From Streptococcus oralis (lineage in GTDB: Bacteria; Bacillota; Bacilli; Lactobacillales; Streptococcaceae), in the NCBI RefSeq assembly GCF_004127215.1, contig NZ_QEWJ01000001.1, positions 124,001 to 188,000 on the forward strand: DNA of 64,000 nucleotides. The letters run 5' to 3'. The notes under the pieces were generated by a model that saw only the letters and a list, made by a program, of their open reading frames with translations, was not told the DNA's origin and did no database searches. Position numbers and translations under genes: made by a program. Shown here in pieces: positions 50,929 to 61,304 of this stretch; position 1 is the stretch's first letter; each line of letters opens with the position of its first letter.

Positions 50929-52972
50929 ATTAGTTTCAAGAAATAGCAAGAGAGATCGAAAAAATAATGGCTTGTACTTCAGTTCCATGGTTCTTTCTAT
51001 TATCTCCTTTTACATCATCCTTTCTTTATCTCATCAAGATGTGATGATCTTTCTAAAACAAATAGAGAGTGACGCTGTAAATAAAATCTTTAGCATGATT
51101 CCCATTCTTTATGTGGCAACTCTCTTTATTCTCTTTTTTCTAGTCTACTTCGCAAGCAGTATGCAGATGGAAAGGAGAAAACATGAATTTGGCGTGTATC
51201 TAACGCTGGGCATGCGAAGAAGCAAACTGTTCTTGCTACTCCTACTCGAGGATTTGAGAAACAGTGTCCTTGCTCTTGGGATAGGCCTTCCTATTTCCAT
51301 CTTGATTTCAGAACTGATTAGCCTAATAACCGCTAAAATTGTGGGACTAGGGATTATCGAGCATCAATTTTCTCTATCTACCACAGCTCTACTCTATACA
51401 GTCATCGGCTTCCTAGCCGTAAAATTAGCTGTCTTTATTCTTTTAAGTGCAAAGACGGCCAATAAAGAAATCGGAAATCTGCTATCATATTCTCCTTCCG
51501 GTATGAAGAAACTACTCCCCAAGGGGGTGTACCTTCTTGCTTCCGTCTTCGGAATTTTGCTCCTAGGAACGGCCTATTACTTGGGTATGAGTGGACGAGC
51601 TTGGGAAAGTGTCATAACCATGGGCATCACTGTTCTTTTGGGAACTCTAGGAACGATCCTACTCTTCTTTGGTATGCGTTTATTTATAGACATTTTGGTC
51701 AATCTTGGAAGCAATCGAAAACTTCATACCTATAATTTTAGACAGATTCAGGAATTAGTTATCCAGCGCTCAACTATACTGGCTATCTGCTCCCTCTTAA
51801 TCTTCTCTGCCTTGTGCCTCTTTGGAGCAGGTGTTGCCATTGCAAGCGGCAATTCAGGCAATCAAACCCACGTGTTGGATTATACATTTAGAGATAACAA
51901 GCAAGAAACAGATGAAAATCTTGATGTAAATACAGTAAAAAAAGAGCTTGAAGCTTCTGGACTAGCATCACAGTTTTCAAAGATTCTGCAAATCAAAGTC
52001 GGCAAACCGAAAGAACACGAGTCCGTGTCCTTTGAACAGTTCATCAAGGTGTTGAAAGAGCAAAAAGACAGTAAAAACAAGGAAATTTTGCTCCATAAAT
52101 TTAAACAGTCTACTACTTCCCACCTCATACCAGTTTCCGAATACAATGAACTTAGAAGGGCTGCAGGTCTGCTACCTCTAGAACTAACTAGCAAGGAAGC
52201 CTACTTGTATATGGGGAAAGATTTTCTCCCTGATGAGAACTTGGTTAACTCTGTTCTGAAAGCAACCCCTCAAATCAAAGTCATGGGAAATGATGTAAAA
52301 TTGATTGGCGAAGTACAGTCTTTACCGATTGTAACGGACCGTGAAATCACCCTCTCTGTAGCTCTCATAGTCCCAGATGAGGTCCTTATGAGCTATACAG
52401 ATGGTCAGTATTCGAACTATGTCAGCGGTATCTTGGCTCCTGAGCTGGTCAAGGAAAAAGGCCTGATGAGAGCTATCTCAGATACCAATGAAAAGCTAAA
52501 TCAAACCTCTCTTGGCTATGAAAGCTATATACAAAATATGGGAAGACAATTATTTTACATTATCTCTGCCAGCTATATCACCATCTATCTGGCTATCATC
52601 TTCCTTGTCGTGGCAAATACAATCATCGGCGTTCAATTTTTGATGGGTCAGAGACAATCCTACAGACGATACCAAACCTTGATTCATCTTGGCGCCAACT
52701 ACGAAACTCTTTGTAAATCTTCAGAAAAACAAATCAACTGGTATTTCGGTCTGCCAATAGCCCTTGCACTTATCAGTAGTAGCTTCGGAGTGAGCTCCCT
52801 CCTCACAGGAATAGTACCTGCTAGTGTAAGAATGGACATGGGGCAAAAATTTATCACAGCCATGCTGATAGTACTGCTCCTAGCTGGCTTTGAAGTCATC
52901 TATATCAGAATTGTAAAGAAAAATAGCAACAAGTATTTGTTATCCTTAATGGAACCAAAAAGAGAAGAATAA
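50918..52972 (+). CDS. Bce-type ABC transporter, permease (FtsX family)
   Basis: This 684-aa membrane protein has the BceB layout: ten predicted helices with a large extracellular domain of about 200 residues between helices 7 and 8 (about residues 320-540). That domain in relatives recognises bacitracin-like or lantibiotic-lipid complexes. GLYFSSMVLSIISFYIILSL is the first helix. The ATG at 50918 follows GGAGGTGATGG. The permease also acts as the sensor that controls the intramembrane histidine kinase in characterised systems. Confidence 0.9.
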   Translation: MFSKLVSRNSKRDRKNNGLYFSSMVLSIISFYIILSLSHQDVMIFLKQIESDAVNKIFSMIPILYVATLFILFFLVYFASSMQMERRKHEFGVYLTLGMRRSKLFLLLLLEDLRNSVLALGIGLPISILISELISLITAKIVGLGIIEHQFSLSTTALLYTVIGFLAVKLAVFILLSAKTANKEIGNLLSYSPSGMKKLLPKGVYLLASVFGILLLGTAYYLGMSGRAWESVITMGITVLLGTLGTILLFFGMRLFIDILVNLGSNRKLHTYNFRQIQELVIQRSTILAICSLLIFSALCLFGAGVAIASGNSGNQTHVLDYTFRDNKQETDENLDVNTVKKELEASGLASQFSKILQIKVGKPKEHESVSFEQFIKVLKEQKDSKNKEILLHKFKQSTTSHLIPVSEYNELRRAAGLLPLELTSKEAYLYMGKDFLPDENLVNSVLKATPQIKVMGNDVKLIGEVQSLPIVTDREITLSVALIVPDEVLMSYTDGQYSNYVSGILAPELVKEKGLMRAISDTNEKLNQTSLGYESYIQNMGRQLFYIISASYITIYLAIIFLVVANTIIGVQFLMGQRQSYRRYQTLIHLGANYETLCKSSEKQINWYFGLPIALALISSSFGVSSLLTGIVPASVRMDMGQKFITAMLIVLLLAGFEVIYIRIVKKNSNKYLLSLMEPKREE

Positions 52973-53004
52973 AATTTAAAAAGCGAGGAAAAGGAGGAAC
53001 CGAT

Positions 53005-53688
53005 ATGAAGCATATTCTGGTTATTGAAGATGAAGTCTTGATTCGAGAGGAAATTGTCATCTTGTTAGAGAAAGCGGGTTATCAAGTTGATAAGTTGACT
53101 GACTTCAAAGATACAAGCCAGCAAGTGCTGCAATACAATACAGATTTAATCATACTGGATTTGAATTTGCCGGGAGAAACAGGTTTTCAAATTTGTAAAA
53201 ATCTCAAGTCCAAACGCTCTGTGCCCATATTGGTTCTCACCTCTCGTGAACAACTAAAAGATGAGATCTACGCCCTAAAATTAGGGGCAGATGAGTACCT
53301 AACAAAACCTTTCAAAAAAGAAAGATTCTTGGCACGTATAGAAAATATCTTGAAACGCTATGAAGGTAGACAAAATCTACTTGAAAAAGATAATTTCCTG
53401 CTAGATAGACAGACCTATACCCTTTATATCAACGGACATTCGATTTTACTCCCCCAAAATCAAGGAAAATTGTTAGAAACCTTATTAGTGGCAACTGATT
53501 CTGTCGTCACAAAAGAAGAACTAAGCATGAAACTGTGGAATACAACTGAGTTCATCGATGAAAATGCCCTACAAGTAAATATTGCAAGACTCAAAAAGGT
53601 GATGAAACAGGCTGGCATTGCCCTTCAAGTCAAATCCGTCAGAGGTATTGGTTACAAGCTAGAAGAGGTAAGTCCAGATGAAACATAA
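53005..53688 (+). CDS. Response regulator, OmpR family (BceR-like)
   Basis: This 227-aa regulator has a receiver domain (phospho-acceptor D52 in LIILDLNLPGETG; conserved lysine in YLTKPF) and a C-terminal winged helix (residues about 130-225, with IDENALQVNIARLKKVM). It is paired with the kinase whose start overlaps its end by 11 bases, and probably activates the bce-like ABC operon just upstream. AAAAGGAGGAACC is an excellent ribosome site. Confidence 0.93.
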   Translation: MKHILVIEDEVLIREEIVILLEKAGYQVDKLTDFKDTSQQVLQYNTDLIILDLNLPGETGFQICKNLKSKRSVPILVLTSREQLKDEIYALKLGADEYLTKPFKKERFLARIENILKRYEGRQNLLEKDNFLLDRQTYTLYINGHSILLPQNQGKLLETLLVATDSVVTKEELSMKLWNTTEFIDENALQVNIARLKKVMKQAGIALQVKSVRGIGYKLEEVSPDET

Positions 53689-54676
53689 TCTAAAATATCT
53701 AGCTACTTACCTGCCTTGGTTACTTGTTCTCTTAGCATTTGATCTATTTACTGCTGTCCTACTTTGGCTTTCAGATGTGAGAATGTTTCAAGCTCTCATC
53801 CTTCTCTATCTTTTAGCCACCGTCCTGCTCTTTTTCATCCTATCATTCCTACTTATAAGAAAAGAAAGAAAAAAATCCGCTGCCTACAAAGCCTTCATAG
53901 CCAATCCCAAGACGGATACTGAGCTTGAATTATTGCATTTATCGAGTGCCTCAGAGAAAGAAAGCATTGAAAAAATGGCAGATACACTTTATCAAAAGCA
54001 AGCTGAAATAGGAAAGCTCAACTCATTACTAGCCGAGTATGAGGACTATGTTGAAAAATGGGCGCATGAGATTAAACTCCCTCTATCGCTTCTTTCCCTC
54101 CTTTTGGACAATCAAAGCGACCAGTTGCCTGAGGATACAGCTTTTAAGTTGGACTATGTGAGAAATCAAATACAAGAAAATGTATCACAGATCTTATTCT
54201 ATTATAGGGTGAAAAGTGAGAAAAATGATTTTCTATTTGAAGACCTTGACCTAGAAGAGTGTGTCCATGATCTTTTGGAAAACTTTGGTCCCTTGTTCAA
54301 AGAAAAGAATTTTTCGATTAAGTTAGAAAAGATACAAGGAACCTGCTACACCGATCAACGCAGTTTTGAATTTATCCTCTCTCAAATCCTCGCCAATGCC
54401 CTTAAATATAGCTCTGACAAGCCTGAACTTAGGATTTCTATGTCAAGAGCCAAGGGGCGCACCACTCTGATTATCAGGGATAATGGCTGCGGAGTTAAAG
54501 CTTGCGATCTCCCTCATATCTTTGAAAAAGGATTTACAGGAGACTCGGGAGATACCAGAAAAAAATCAACAGGCATGGGCCTCTATCTGGTCAAACAATT
54601 AGCAGATGCTTTAAAAATCGAAATTACAGTAAAATCCGAATGGATGCAAGGCTTTGAAATCACTCTTTCTATTTAG
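53678..54676 (+). CDS. Intramembrane-sensing histidine kinase (BceS-like)
   Basis: This short kinase of 332 aa has two N-terminal transmembrane helices (about residues 12-32 and 37-60) separated by only a few residues, so it has no extracellular sensor domain. This is typical of BceS kinases that take their signal from the ABC permease. The phosphorylated histidine is H130 in KWAHEIKLPL. N, G1 and G2 boxes are present (ILANALKY, IRDNGCGV, GMGLYLVKQL). It overlaps the regulator gene. Confidence 0.93.
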   Translation: MKHNLKYLATYLPWLLVLLAFDLFTAVLLWLSDVRMFQALILLYLLATVLLFFILSFLLIRKERKKSAAYKAFIANPKTDTELELLHLSSASEKESIEKMADTLYQKQAEIGKLNSLLAEYEDYVEKWAHEIKLPLSLLSLLLDNQSDQLPEDTAFKLDYVRNQIQENVSQILFYYRVKSEKNDFLFEDLDLEECVHDLLENFGPLFKEKNFSIKLEKIQGTCYTDQRSFEFILSQILANALKYSSDKPELRISMSRAKGRTTLIIRDNGCGVKACDLPHIFEKGFTGDSGDTRKKSTGMGLYLVKQLADALKIEITVKSEWMQGFEITLSI

Positions 54677-54728
54677 TAATTTTTCGATTAAGAAAATTGT
54701 CTAATCATAGAAAGTACATATTTTATAT

Positions 54729-54759
54729 AAAAAAGGAAAGCACTTCTGCTTCCCTTTTT
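54729..54759. terminator. Terminator between the kinase gene and ffh
   Basis: AAAAAGG-AAGCA pairs with TGCTT-CCTTTTT with one mismatch. A and T tracts on both sides allow use by both convergent units. Confidence 0.8.
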
Positions 54760-56329
54760 ATTTGCGTTTCTTTTTAGCTTTTTTCATTTTGTTGGCCATG
54801 CGTTTCATAGACTGTTTCATGGCAAATTCACCGATTTTACCCTTGAGTCCCCCACCAAACATCTGGCTCATATCTGGCATTCCTGCTCCTCCGAGAGCTG
54901 ACATATCTGGCATGCCACCCTGTCCCATCATGCCTTCAAGGGCAGACATATCCATGCCTCCCATATTTGGCATATTTTTAGGGAGGTTATTTGGATTGAT
55001 TCCCATTTGCTTCATCATTTTGTTCATATCCCCAGACATGACACCTTGCATGAGCTGTTTAGCCTGGTTGAAGTCTTTGATGAATTTATTGACTTCAACA
55101 AAAGTATTTCCAGAACCTGCAGCGATACGACGGCGACGACTTGGATTTAACAAATCAGGGTTTTCACGTTCTTCAGGTGTCATCGAAGACACAATGGCAC
55201 GTTTACGAGCAATCTGGCGCTCATCTACCTTCATATTTTGAAGGGCTGGATTGTTAGCCATACCTGGAATCATCTTGAGCAAGTCTTCCATCGGCCCCAT
55301 GTTTTGCACCTGATCCAATTGATCAATGAAATCATTGAAATCAAAGGTGTTTTCACGCATCTTCTCAGCCATTTCAAGAGCTTTTTGCTCATCGTATTCC
55401 TGAGAAGCTTTCTCAATCAAAGTGAGCATATCCCCCATGCCAAGGATACGACTAGACATACGATCTGGGTGGAAGGTTTCGATATCTGTAATCTTTTCAC
55501 CCGTACCAGTGAACTTGATTGGTTTCCCAGTGATATGGCGAACAGATAGAGCCGCACCACCACGAGTATCCCCATCAATCTTGGTAAGAATAACCCCAGT
55601 CACTTCTAACTGAGCATTAAACTCACGGGCGACATTGGCCGCTTCTTGACCAATCATGGCATCAACGACGAGCAGAATTTCGTTTGGTTGAGCCAAGGCC
55701 TTAACATCACGAAGCTCATTCATCAAGAGCTCATCAATCTGCAAACGACCCGCTGTATCAATCAAGACATAGTCATTATGATTGGCTTGGGCTTGCTCCA
55801 GACCTTGGCGAACAATCTCAACAGCTGGTACTTCTGTTCCAAGTGCAAAGACTGGAACATCAATCTGTTGCCCCAATGTTTTAAGCTGATCAATGGCAGC
55901 AGGACGATAGATATCCGCCGCAATCATCAAAGGACGGGCATTTTCTTCCTTCTTGAGTTTGTTGGCCAGCTTACCAGCAAAGGTTGTTTTACCAGCCCCC
56001 TGCAAACCGACCATCATGATGATTGTAGGAATCTTAGGTGACTTGATAATTTCTGCTGTATCAGAACCTAAAACAGCTGTCAATTCCTCATCAACGATTT
56101 TAATAATCTGTTGTGCCGGATTAAGGGTATCAATGACCTCATGTCCGACCGCACGTTCACGAACCTTCTTGATAAAGTCCTTTACAACAGGCAAAGCGAC
56201 GTCAGCTTCAAGCAAAGCTAGACGGATTTCTTTGGTTGCTTCTTGAACATCAGCCTCAGAGATTTTCCCTTTTTTACGTAGATTTTTAAAGACGTTCTGT
56301 AAACGTTCTGTTAAACTTTCAAATGCCAT
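54758..56329 (-). CDS. ffh: Signal recognition particle protein Ffh
   Basis: Ffh (523 aa) is the SRP GTPase that binds signal sequences of nascent membrane and secreted proteins and the 4.5S RNA. It has the N domain, the G domain with GLQGAGKTT and DTAGRLQ, and a methionine-rich M domain whose end is very rich in MGGM and PDM strings, then a lysine-rich tail (KKAKKKRK). It is cotranscribed with ylxM. Confidence 0.98.
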   Translation of the reverse strand: MAFESLTERLQNVFKNLRKKGKISEADVQEATKEIRLALLEADVALPVVKDFIKKVRERAVGHEVIDTLNPAQQIIKIVDEELTAVLGSDTAEIIKSPKIPTIIMMVGLQGAGKTTFAGKLANKLKKEENARPLMIAADIYRPAAIDQLKTLGQQIDVPVFALGTEVPAVEIVRQGLEQAQANHNDYVLIDTAGRLQIDELLMNELRDVKALAQPNEILLVVDAMIGQEAANVAREFNAQLEVTGVILTKIDGDTRGGAALSVRHITGKPIKFTGTGEKITDIETFHPDRMSSRILGMGDMLTLIEKASQEYDEQKALEMAEKMRENTFDFNDFIDQLDQVQNMGPMEDLLKMIPGMANNPALQNMKVDERQIARKRAIVSSMTPEERENPDLLNPSRRRRIAAGSGNTFVEVNKFIKDFNQAKQLMQGVMSGDMNKMMKQMGINPNNLPKNMPNMGGMDMSALEGMMGQGGMPDMSALGGAGMPDMSQMFGGGLKGKIGEFAMKQSMKRMANKMKKAKKKRK

Positions 56330-56340
56330 TTTTTTTCCTC

Positions 56341-56673
56341 TTATTCTCTATTATCAATGCTTGTTAAAATTTCTATCTGCTCCTGCAGAAAGTCATCCTT
56401 AGGATAACGCTCCAAGATCTGGTCAAAAATCTGACTACGAACGATGTAGTCCGAGTACATGTGCAATTTCATCTCATAATCTTCTAGAATCTTTTCTGTC
56501 CGCTTTATATTGTCATAAACGGCTTGACGGCTGACACCGAACTCTTCAGCAATCTCAGCAAGACTGTAATCATCAGCATAGTAGAGTTCAATATAGTTCA
56601 TTTGCTTGTCTGTCAAAAGCGCAGCATAAAATTCAAAAAGTGCATTCATGCGATTGGTTTTTTCGATTTCCAT
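56341..56673 (-). CDS. ylxM: YlxM, SRP-associated HTH protein
   Basis: YlxM is a small 110-aa protein with a sigma-70 region-4-like HTH ([23 protein letters not shown]). Its gene is almost always next to ffh, and in S. mutans it modulates SRP activity. It lies 11 bases upstream of ffh. Confidence 0.92.
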
Positions 56674-56738
56674 AAGTTTTATTATATCAAAAAATCTATC
56701 ATATCGCTATAGTAGAGGACTTCAAAAACAGATTGAAT

Positions 56739-56770
56739 AAAAAAAAGAACCTTGCAAGCAAGATTCTTTT
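56739..56770 (-). terminator. Terminator after tuf
   Basis: On the minus strand AAAAGAATCTTGC pairs with GCAAGGTTCTTTT, followed by T. Confidence 0.85.
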
Positions 56771-56813
56771 AGTGTCTGACTTAAATAATTGTTCTTCTGG
56801 GAACTTAATCGAA

Positions 56814-58010
<1,197 letters not shown>

Positions 58011-58081
58011 TTGAGTAAAAGCCTCCAATAAAATATATTTTATAGATAGACAGTAGGCAATACAGTCTAACTTTCCTTACT

Positions 58082-58109
58082 ATTTTATCAAATTTCAGCT
58101 AAATTGCAA
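58082..58109 (-). promoter_or_regulatory. tuf promoter
   Basis: TTGCAA (58104-58109), a 16-base spacer and an extended -10 TGATAAAAT (hexamer 58082-58087) on the minus strand. Confidence 0.7.
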
Positions 58110-58225
58110 GTGTTTTACACACATTTTGTGAATTATTCTAAATCTCACACTTTCCCATTCTTCTCCTTCTCCAACAGAATCATTTTAAACACTTTTGACC
58201 AGTCTAACCTCAAGTCTTTTTATCA

Positions 58226-58250
58226 AAAAAATCAGGTCTCCCTGATTTTT
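58226..58250 (-). terminator. Terminator after the second AI-2E-family gene
   Basis: On the minus strand AAAATCAGG pairs with CCTGATTTT, followed by T. It overlaps the stop codon. Confidence 0.85.
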
Positions 58251-59364
58251 AGATTGATTCTGATTTTTCTTGTTCTTTTTCTTGGGCTTCTTTATGATTT
58301 TCATATAATTTCGCCAAGAACTTAGTAATTTCTTTTAGGATAGAATAAGTTGGCACTGCTACAATCATTCCGATAACACCATAAATATTGCTAGATAGCA
58401 AGAGAAGAACCAGAATGGTGATTGGATGAACTTTCATAACCCCTCCGACGATACGGGGGTAGAGGATATTCCCATCCACCTGTTGAATAATCAGCATATA
58501 AATTACTGCAATGAGAGCTCTGTGCGGATCAGTAAAGACATTGGCGATAATCATAGGAATCAGACCGATACTTGGACCAACATAGGGAATCAGATTGGCA
58601 ATGCCAGAAAAAATAGCAAAGACTAAGGCGTACCTCAAGCCAATAATACTGTAACCAACATAGGCCAAACATCCGATTATGACCGCATCAATCGCAATTC
58701 CACTGATATAACGTGCTACAGTAGCGTTCAAATTCTTCAAGAGACTGGAGAAGTTTAATTTATCATGTTTTAGGACTGTTCGTTCCAACATCGGGAGGAA
58801 CTTATGACCATCAAGCAAGAAATAAATCAAAAAGACTGGTGTCATAATGAGAATCAAAACAGTACTAAACAAGGCTGAAAGAACGCTGCCTAAACTATTG
58901 CTTACACTGTTTAGAATGTTTTGTAAAATATCGACGTAAGATAAATTCAATTGTTGAATGGTTTTTTGAATATCAATATTTTGAAAGATTGGATTCATTG
59001 ATAAATCATATATCAAATCTTGCAAGCGGCTATAGATATTTTGGCTAGAAATAATCAAGCTTGTCAACTGATTGATCAAAATCGGTAGCAAGTAGACTAC
59101 TCCTACTACTATTGTGCCAATCAAGGCACAAAGAGTGATGAGCACACCTATCAAACGATTGATTTTACATTTCTTTTCTAAAAATGTTACGATGGGATTT
59201 GTCAGGTAATAGAAAAATCCTCCGAGCAAAAATGGAATCATAATGGTATTGGCAACCATCACAAAAGGTGTGACAATCGCTCCCATCTCTCTCCAAAGAT
59301 ATAAAATAAGAGTTAGTAGTAAAATTTCAGCTGTCCAAAAAAATAACTTGTTTCTACGGAACAT
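58249..59364 (-). CDS. AI-2E family transporter (second paralogue)
   Basis: This 371-aa PF01594 membrane protein is related to the one at 36812-37978. Both have the PF-LLGG/SG-YYL-NPIV segment, a variable extracytoplasmic region, the GLRYA and NLIPYVG core, and the VHPI ... GVIGMIVAVP ending. Identity is moderate, so it is an old paralogue. The substrate is unknown. It stands alone between tuf and the divergent dacA. Confidence 0.85.
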   Translation of the reverse strand: MFRRNKLFFWTAEILLLTLILYLWREMGAIVTPFVMVANTIMIPFLLGGFFYYLTNPIVTFLEKKCKINRLIGVLITLCALIGTIVVGVVYLLPILINQLTSLIISSQNIYSRLQDLIYDLSMNPIFQNIDIQKTIQQLNLSYVDILQNILNSVSNSLGSVLSALFSTVLILIMTPVFLIYFLLDGHKFLPMLERTVLKHDKLNFSSLLKNLNATVARYISGIAIDAVIIGCLAYVGYSIIGLRYALVFAIFSGIANLIPYVGPSIGLIPMIIANVFTDPHRALIAVIYMLIIQQVDGNILYPRIVGGVMKVHPITILVLLLLSSNIYGVIGMIVAVPTYSILKEITKFLAKLYENHKEAQEKEQEKSESI

Positions 59365-59449
59365 AGCTACCTCCTTCTTTCTATTTTATCATATTTCTTA
59401 AAAATATTGAGTCGCTTTGTTATAAAAACAAGAATATTTTTTTGCTTTG

Positions 59450-59458
59450 TGATAGAAT
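59450..59458 (+). promoter_or_regulatory. Extended -10 promoter abutting the dacA start codon
   Basis: TGATAGAAT (hexamer 59453-59458) lies only 9 bases before the ATG at 59468, placing the predicted transcription start about three bases before the start codon. The -35 is poor. Confidence 0.6.
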
Positions 59459-59467
59459 AAAACTACT

Positions 59468-60712
59468 ATGAAGAAAATAATTTTATCCTTACTAACTCTT
59501 ATCATTTTTGGTACAGCCATTCCTACTGTATCTGCGCAAGATTTTGATGTCGCTGCCAAGCATGCCATTGCTGTTGAAGCAAACACTGGGAAAATTCTCT
59601 ACGAAAAAGATGCTACTCAAGCTGTTGAAATTGCTTCAATCACCAAGATTCTCACTGTCTACCTAGTCTATGAAGCCTTGGAACAAGGAACCATCAGCCT
59701 ATCTACACCCGTCGATATTTCGGACTACCCTTACAAACTTACAACTAATTCTGAGGCCAGTAACGTCCCTATGGAAGCTCGAAATTATACTGTTGAACAA
59801 TTATTAGAGGCTACAATGGTATCCAGCGCCAACAGTGCTGCTATTGCGCTAGCAGAAAAAATTGCTGGTTCAGAGAAAGACTTCGTTGACAAGATGAGAG
59901 CGAAACTTCTTGAATGGGGAATTCAAGATGCAACTATTGTAAACACAACTGGTTTAAATAATGAGACCCTTGGCGATAATATCTATCCTGGTTCTAAAAA
60001 AGATGATGAAAACAAGTTGAGTGCCTACGATGTTGCAATTGTTGCTCGTAATCTCATCCGAGATTATCCTCAAGTTTTGGAAATCACCAAAAAACCAACT
60101 TCTACCTTTGCAGGACTTGAAATCCACTCAACTAACTATATGTTGGAGGAAATGCCTGCCTATCGTGGGGGGGTTGATGGACTAAAGACAGGTACTACTG
60201 ATAAAGCCGGCGCTTCTTTCGTTGGAACAACCGTCGAAAAAGGAATGCGTATTATTACGGTTGTTTTAAATGCAGATCAACAAGATACCAACCCATATGC
60301 ACGTTTTACTGCTACTTCTGCACTTTTAGATTATATTTCTGCAAATTTTGCCTTAAAAACTGTCGTTCAGAAAGGCGAAGCATACAATGATAGTAAAGTG
60401 ACTGTTCTTGATGGTAAAGAAGATAATGTGTCAGCTGTCGCTAAGTCAGATATTTCCATCGTCCAACGCATTGGAAGCAGTACTACACCAGCTCTGCAAT
60501 TCACACCGAAAGCAAGATCAGAAATGGCTCCATTGGAAGAAGGCAAGGTTGTCGGTACCCTAACCTATGATGATCAGGATTTGGTCGGCCAAGGCTATCT
60601 CGCCTCCGATAAACCATCTTTTGAAATGGTTTCTGAAAAGAAAGTAGAAAAAGCCTTCTTTTTGAAGGTTTGGTGGAATCAATTTATCCGCTTTATCAAT
60701 GAAAAACTATAA
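59468..60712 (+). CDS. dacA: D-alanyl-D-alanine carboxypeptidase (PBP3)
   Basis: DacA trims the terminal D-alanine from peptidoglycan stem peptides and so controls cross-linking. The 414-aa protein has a signal peptide (cleaved near SAQ, about residue 23) and a peptidase S11 domain with SxxK (S57-K60 in ASITK), SxN (S120-A-N122) and KTG (K240). A C-terminal beta domain and an amphipathic anchor helix (FFLKVWWNQFIRFINEKL) follow. The translation start is fixed by the signal peptide, yet no ribosome site precedes it and the promoter is only 9 bases away, so the message may be leaderless. Confidence 0.96.
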   Translation: MKKIILSLLTLIIFGTAIPTVSAQDFDVAAKHAIAVEANTGKILYEKDATQAVEIASITKILTVYLVYEALEQGTISLSTPVDISDYPYKLTTNSEASNVPMEARNYTVEQLLEATMVSSANSAAIALAEKIAGSEKDFVDKMRAKLLEWGIQDATIVNTTGLNNETLGDNIYPGSKKDDENKLSAYDVAIVARNLIRDYPQVLEITKKPTSTFAGLEIHSTNYMLEEMPAYRGGVDGLKTGTTDKAGASFVGTTVEKGMRIITVVLNADQQDTNPYARFTATSALLDYISANFALKTVVQKGEAYNDSKVTVLDGKEDNVSAVAKSDISIVQRIGSSTTPALQFTPKARSEMAPLEEGKVVGTLTYDDQDLVGQGYLASDKPSFEMVSEKKVEKAFFLKVWWNQFIRFINEKL

Positions 60713-60739
60713 AAAAATCGCGTAGAATCGCGATTTTTT
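60712..60739. terminator. Bidirectional terminator between dacA and the thioredoxin gene
   Basis: The perfect 11-bp stem AAAAAATCGCG / CGCGATTTTTT has loop TAGAAT. Confidence 0.92.
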
Positions 60740-60746
60740 CTTTATT

Positions 60747-61292
60747 TTATTTCATCTCTTTAAAAGCAGCTTCCGCATCAGCATTGCTAATAGCACCAAA
60801 TTGGATTTTTCCAATTTTTCCTTGACTGTCAATTAAGTATTCCGTTGGAATACTACGAATTTGGTAGGCTTGGAAGGTAGTTGCTTGGGTATCATACAAG
60901 ACTGGTATATCCTTATAGCCTTGATCTTGGTACCATTTTGGAAAGTCTTGAACTGTTTTTTCACCTTGTAGGCCAGGTGCAATGACACTCAAGATTTCAA
61001 AGTCTCGATCTTGTTTGGCAGCTAATTCCATCAGTTCAGGCATGCTTTTTTTACATGGTCCACACCAAGAGGCCCAGAATTTCAAATAGACCTTTTTTCC
61101 TTTATAGTCTGATAATTTCACTTCTTTGCCATCCATAGACTGCAGGGTGAAGTCTGGCGCATCCTTTCCTACTGCGATTTGTTGTACAGTAGGTTGTTTG
61201 GAACTGCTCGTTTGTTTGGTTTCTTTTTCGCCACAGGCAATCAACAAAAATAAAGACATGAGACTCAATCCCGCAAAAATCATTTTTTTCAT
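60747..61292 (-). CDS. etrx2: Thioredoxin-like lipoprotein (TlpA/ResA family, Etrx type)
   Basis: This 181-aa extracellular thioredoxin has a signal peptide with lipobox LLIACGEK and a TlpA-like domain whose redox pair is WCGPC (FWASWCGPCKKS). It probably keeps surface proteins such as methionine sulphoxide reductases reduced, receiving electrons from CcdA, encoded 12 bases upstream. The absence of an adjacent msrAB gene makes it the counterpart of pneumococcal Etrx2 rather than Etrx1; that naming is from memory. Confidence 0.85.
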   Translation of the reverse strand: MKKMIFAGLSLMSLFLLIACGEKETKQTSSSKQPTVQQIAVGKDAPDFTLQSMDGKEVKLSDYKGKKVYLKFWASWCGPCKKSMPELMELAAKQDRDFEILSVIAPGLQGEKTVQDFPKWYQDQGYKDIPVLYDTQATTFQAYQIRSIPTEYLIDSQGKIGKIQFGAISNADAEAAFKEMK

Positions 61293-61304
61293 CTTTTTCT
61301 CCTT

